Shown piece after piece: positions 6,408 through 7,673 of a stretch of DNA of 7,673 nt. The DNA is from JADGRQ01 sp041476585 (lineage in GTDB: Bacteria; Pseudomonadota; Gammaproteobacteria; Burkholderiales; SG8-39). The notes beneath the pieces are model-generated. The model saw nothing but the letters and a program-made list of their open reading frames with translations. It did no database searches and was not told the DNA's origin. The stretch is taken from contig JBGOTT010000202.1 of the NCBI GenBank assembly GCA_041476585.1, positions 1 through 7,673 of the forward strand, given 5' to 3'. Positions within the stretch are counted from its first letter, which is position 1. Each line of letters begins with the position of its first letter. Position numbers and translations under genes: made by a program.

Positions 6408-7673
6408 ATGGAGGCTTTCGGCCTTCTCGTTTACGGCTTCAGCGTCCTGCTGACGTGGAAGACGCTCGCGCTGATGATGGTCGGCCTAGTGCTCGGGATT
6501 TTCGTCGGCGTGCTGCCGGGCCTCGGCGGACCGAACGGCGTCGCAATTCTGTTGCCGCTTACCTTCACGATGGACCCGACCTCGGCCATCGTGATGCTCT
6601 CCTGTATCTATTGGGGGGCACTGTTCGGCGGCGCGATCACCTCGATTCTGTTCAACATCCCGGGCGAGGCGTGGTCGGTGGCAACGACGTTCGATGGCTA
6701 TCCCATGGCGCAGCAAGGCAGGGCGGCGGAAGCGCTGACCGCGGCGTTCACTTCGTCCTTCATCGGCTCGCTGGTCGCGGTGCTGCTGATCACCTTCCTC
6801 GCGCCCGGTATCGCCTCCTTTGCATTGAGATTCGGGCCGCCGGAATTATTCGCGGTCTATCTCCTCACCTTCTGCTCGTTCGTCGGACTCGGACGCGAGG
6901 AGAAACACAAGACCATTATTTCCATGACGCTCGGCCTGCTGCTCGCCGGTGTCGGCATGGATACAGTTTCCGGCCAACTGCGCATGACTTTCGGTTGGAG
7001 CGATCTCCTGCGCGGCATCAACTTTCTTGTCGCGGTCATCGGCCTGTTCGGCATCAGCGAAATTCTGCTGACGATGGAAGAGCGGCTCGCGCTACGCGGC
7101 CATGCCGCCAGGATCAGCCTGCGCGTGGTACTGAAAGTGTGGAAAGAGCTGCCACAGTATTGGGTGACGCTGCTGCGCTCGTCCGCGATCGGATGCTGGC
7201 TCGGCATCACACCGGGCGGAGCGATCGCGGCTTCCTTCATGAGCTACAACCTCGCCAAACGCTTTTCCAAGGACAAGGATTCGTTCGGCAAGGGCCGCAT
7301 CGAAGGCGTGTTCGCGCCGGAGACGGCGGCGCATGCGTCGGGCACTTCGGCGCTCCTGCCGATGCTCGCGCTTGGCATCCCGGGCTCGGGCACGGCGGCG
7401 ATCCTGCTTGGCGGCCTGATGGTCTGGGGGCTCAACCCCGGCCCGCTTCTGTTCGTCGAGCACAAGAACTTTGTCTGGGGACTGATCGCGTCGATGTACC
7501 TGGGCAACGTGGTCGGCCTGGTCCTGGTGCTTACCACCGTGCCGCTTTTCGCCGCCGTGCTGCGTGTGCCGTTTGCGGCGATTGCGCCGATGATCGTGGT
7601 GTCCTGCGCGATCGGCGCGTTCGCCATCCAGAACGCCATGTTCGACATCTGGCTGATGCTCATCTTCGGAGTC
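6408..7673 (+). CDS. tctA: TTT transporter large membrane subunit (TctA family), cut by the window edge
   Basis: Main permease subunit that carries the substrate across the inner membrane, probably driven by an ion gradient. 422 codons are read with no stop before the window ends; family members run to about 500 residues, so roughly the last 80 are missing. The two homologous halves of TctA are visible. The first signature has GVLPGLGGPNGVAILLPLTF (34-53), SCIYWGALFGGAITSILFNI (65-84) and PGE (85-87). The second has GITPGG (266-271) and GVFAPETAAHASGTSALLPM (300-319), followed by LALGIPGSGTAAILLGGLM (320-338). About nine or ten hydrophobic segments are seen. The hydrophilic stretch at 221-250 between the halves is probably a cytoplasmic loop. 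The ATG follows tctB by 11 bases, with a weak AGGG (6395-6398) overlapping the tctB stop. The order tctC-tctB-tctA is common for TTT loci. It appears intact up to the edge. Confidence 0.92.
   Translation, partial: MEAFGLLVYGFSVLLTWKTLALMMVGLVLGIFVGVLPGLGGPNGVAILLPLTFTMDPTSAIVMLSCIYWGALFGGAITSILFNIPGEAWSVATTFDGYPMAQQGRAAEALTAAFTSSFIGSLVAVLLITFLAPGIASFALRFGPPELFAVYLLTFCSFVGLGREEKHKTIISMTLGLLLAGVGMDTVSGQLRMTFGWSDLLRGINFLVAVIGLFGISEILLTMEERLALRGHAARISLRVVLKVWKELPQYWVTLLRSSAIGCWLGITPGGAIAASFMSYNLAKRFSKDKDSFGKGRIEGVFAPETAAHASGTSALLPMLALGIPGSGTAAILLGGLMVWGLNPGPLLFVEHKNFVWGLIASMYLGNVVGLVLVLTTVPLFAAVLRVPFAAIAPMIVVSCAIGAFAIQNAMFDIWLMLIFGV

Noticed and set aside
6486..7663. Several minus-strand open frames opposite tctA
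   Set aside because: tctA reads uninterrupted through the whole region with both family signatures, so the opposite frames are shadows.

Overview
The window is GC-rich, densely coding DNA with short intergenic gaps. Gene content points to a proteobacterium, most likely a betaproteobacterium of the Burkholderiales type. The grounds are a tripartite tricarboxylate transporter (TTT) with a Bug-type binding protein, a FadR-type GntR regulator and a YdiJ-like FAD/Fe-S oxidoreductase. The taxonomic call is inference from gene families, not from a marker gene.

Layout: two divergent transcription units share one control region at about 3510-3622. Leftward (minus strand) run a GntR/FCD regulator (2823-3509) and, overlapping its stop codon by four bases, a 937-residue FAD- and Fe-S-binding 2-hydroxyacid dehydrogenase (13-2826). 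Rightward (plus strand) run a class V PLP aminotransferase of the serine-glyoxylate type (3623-4816) and then a complete tctC (4848-5840), a complete tctB (5854-6396) and a tctA that runs off the right edge (6408-7673, 422 codons seen). Gaps on the right-hand side are 31, 13 and 11 bases, which fits one operon.

The control region holds three dyad symmetries. One is a perfect 9-6-9 inverted repeat at 3513-3536. One is an 11-base inverted repeat with a single mismatch at 3556-3588. The third is a 12-base perfect palindrome, TTTGCATGCAAA, at 3598-3609, just before the aminotransferase ribosome binding site. The first and third share the core GCATGC, which makes them good candidate operators for the adjacent GntR protein.

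Inferred working model: the TTT system imports a small organic acid, the flavoprotein oxidises a D-2-hydroxyacid to a 2-oxoacid, and the aminotransferase moves an amino group between an amino acid and a 2-oxoacid such as glyoxylate. The GntR regulator would switch both arms in response to a pathway acid. The substrate cannot be named from sequence alone. All the families are known; what deserves attention is their combination and the ordered operator architecture. There is no sign of a mobile element, CRISPR array, RNA gene or phage. No gene-free stretch exceeds about 115 bases.
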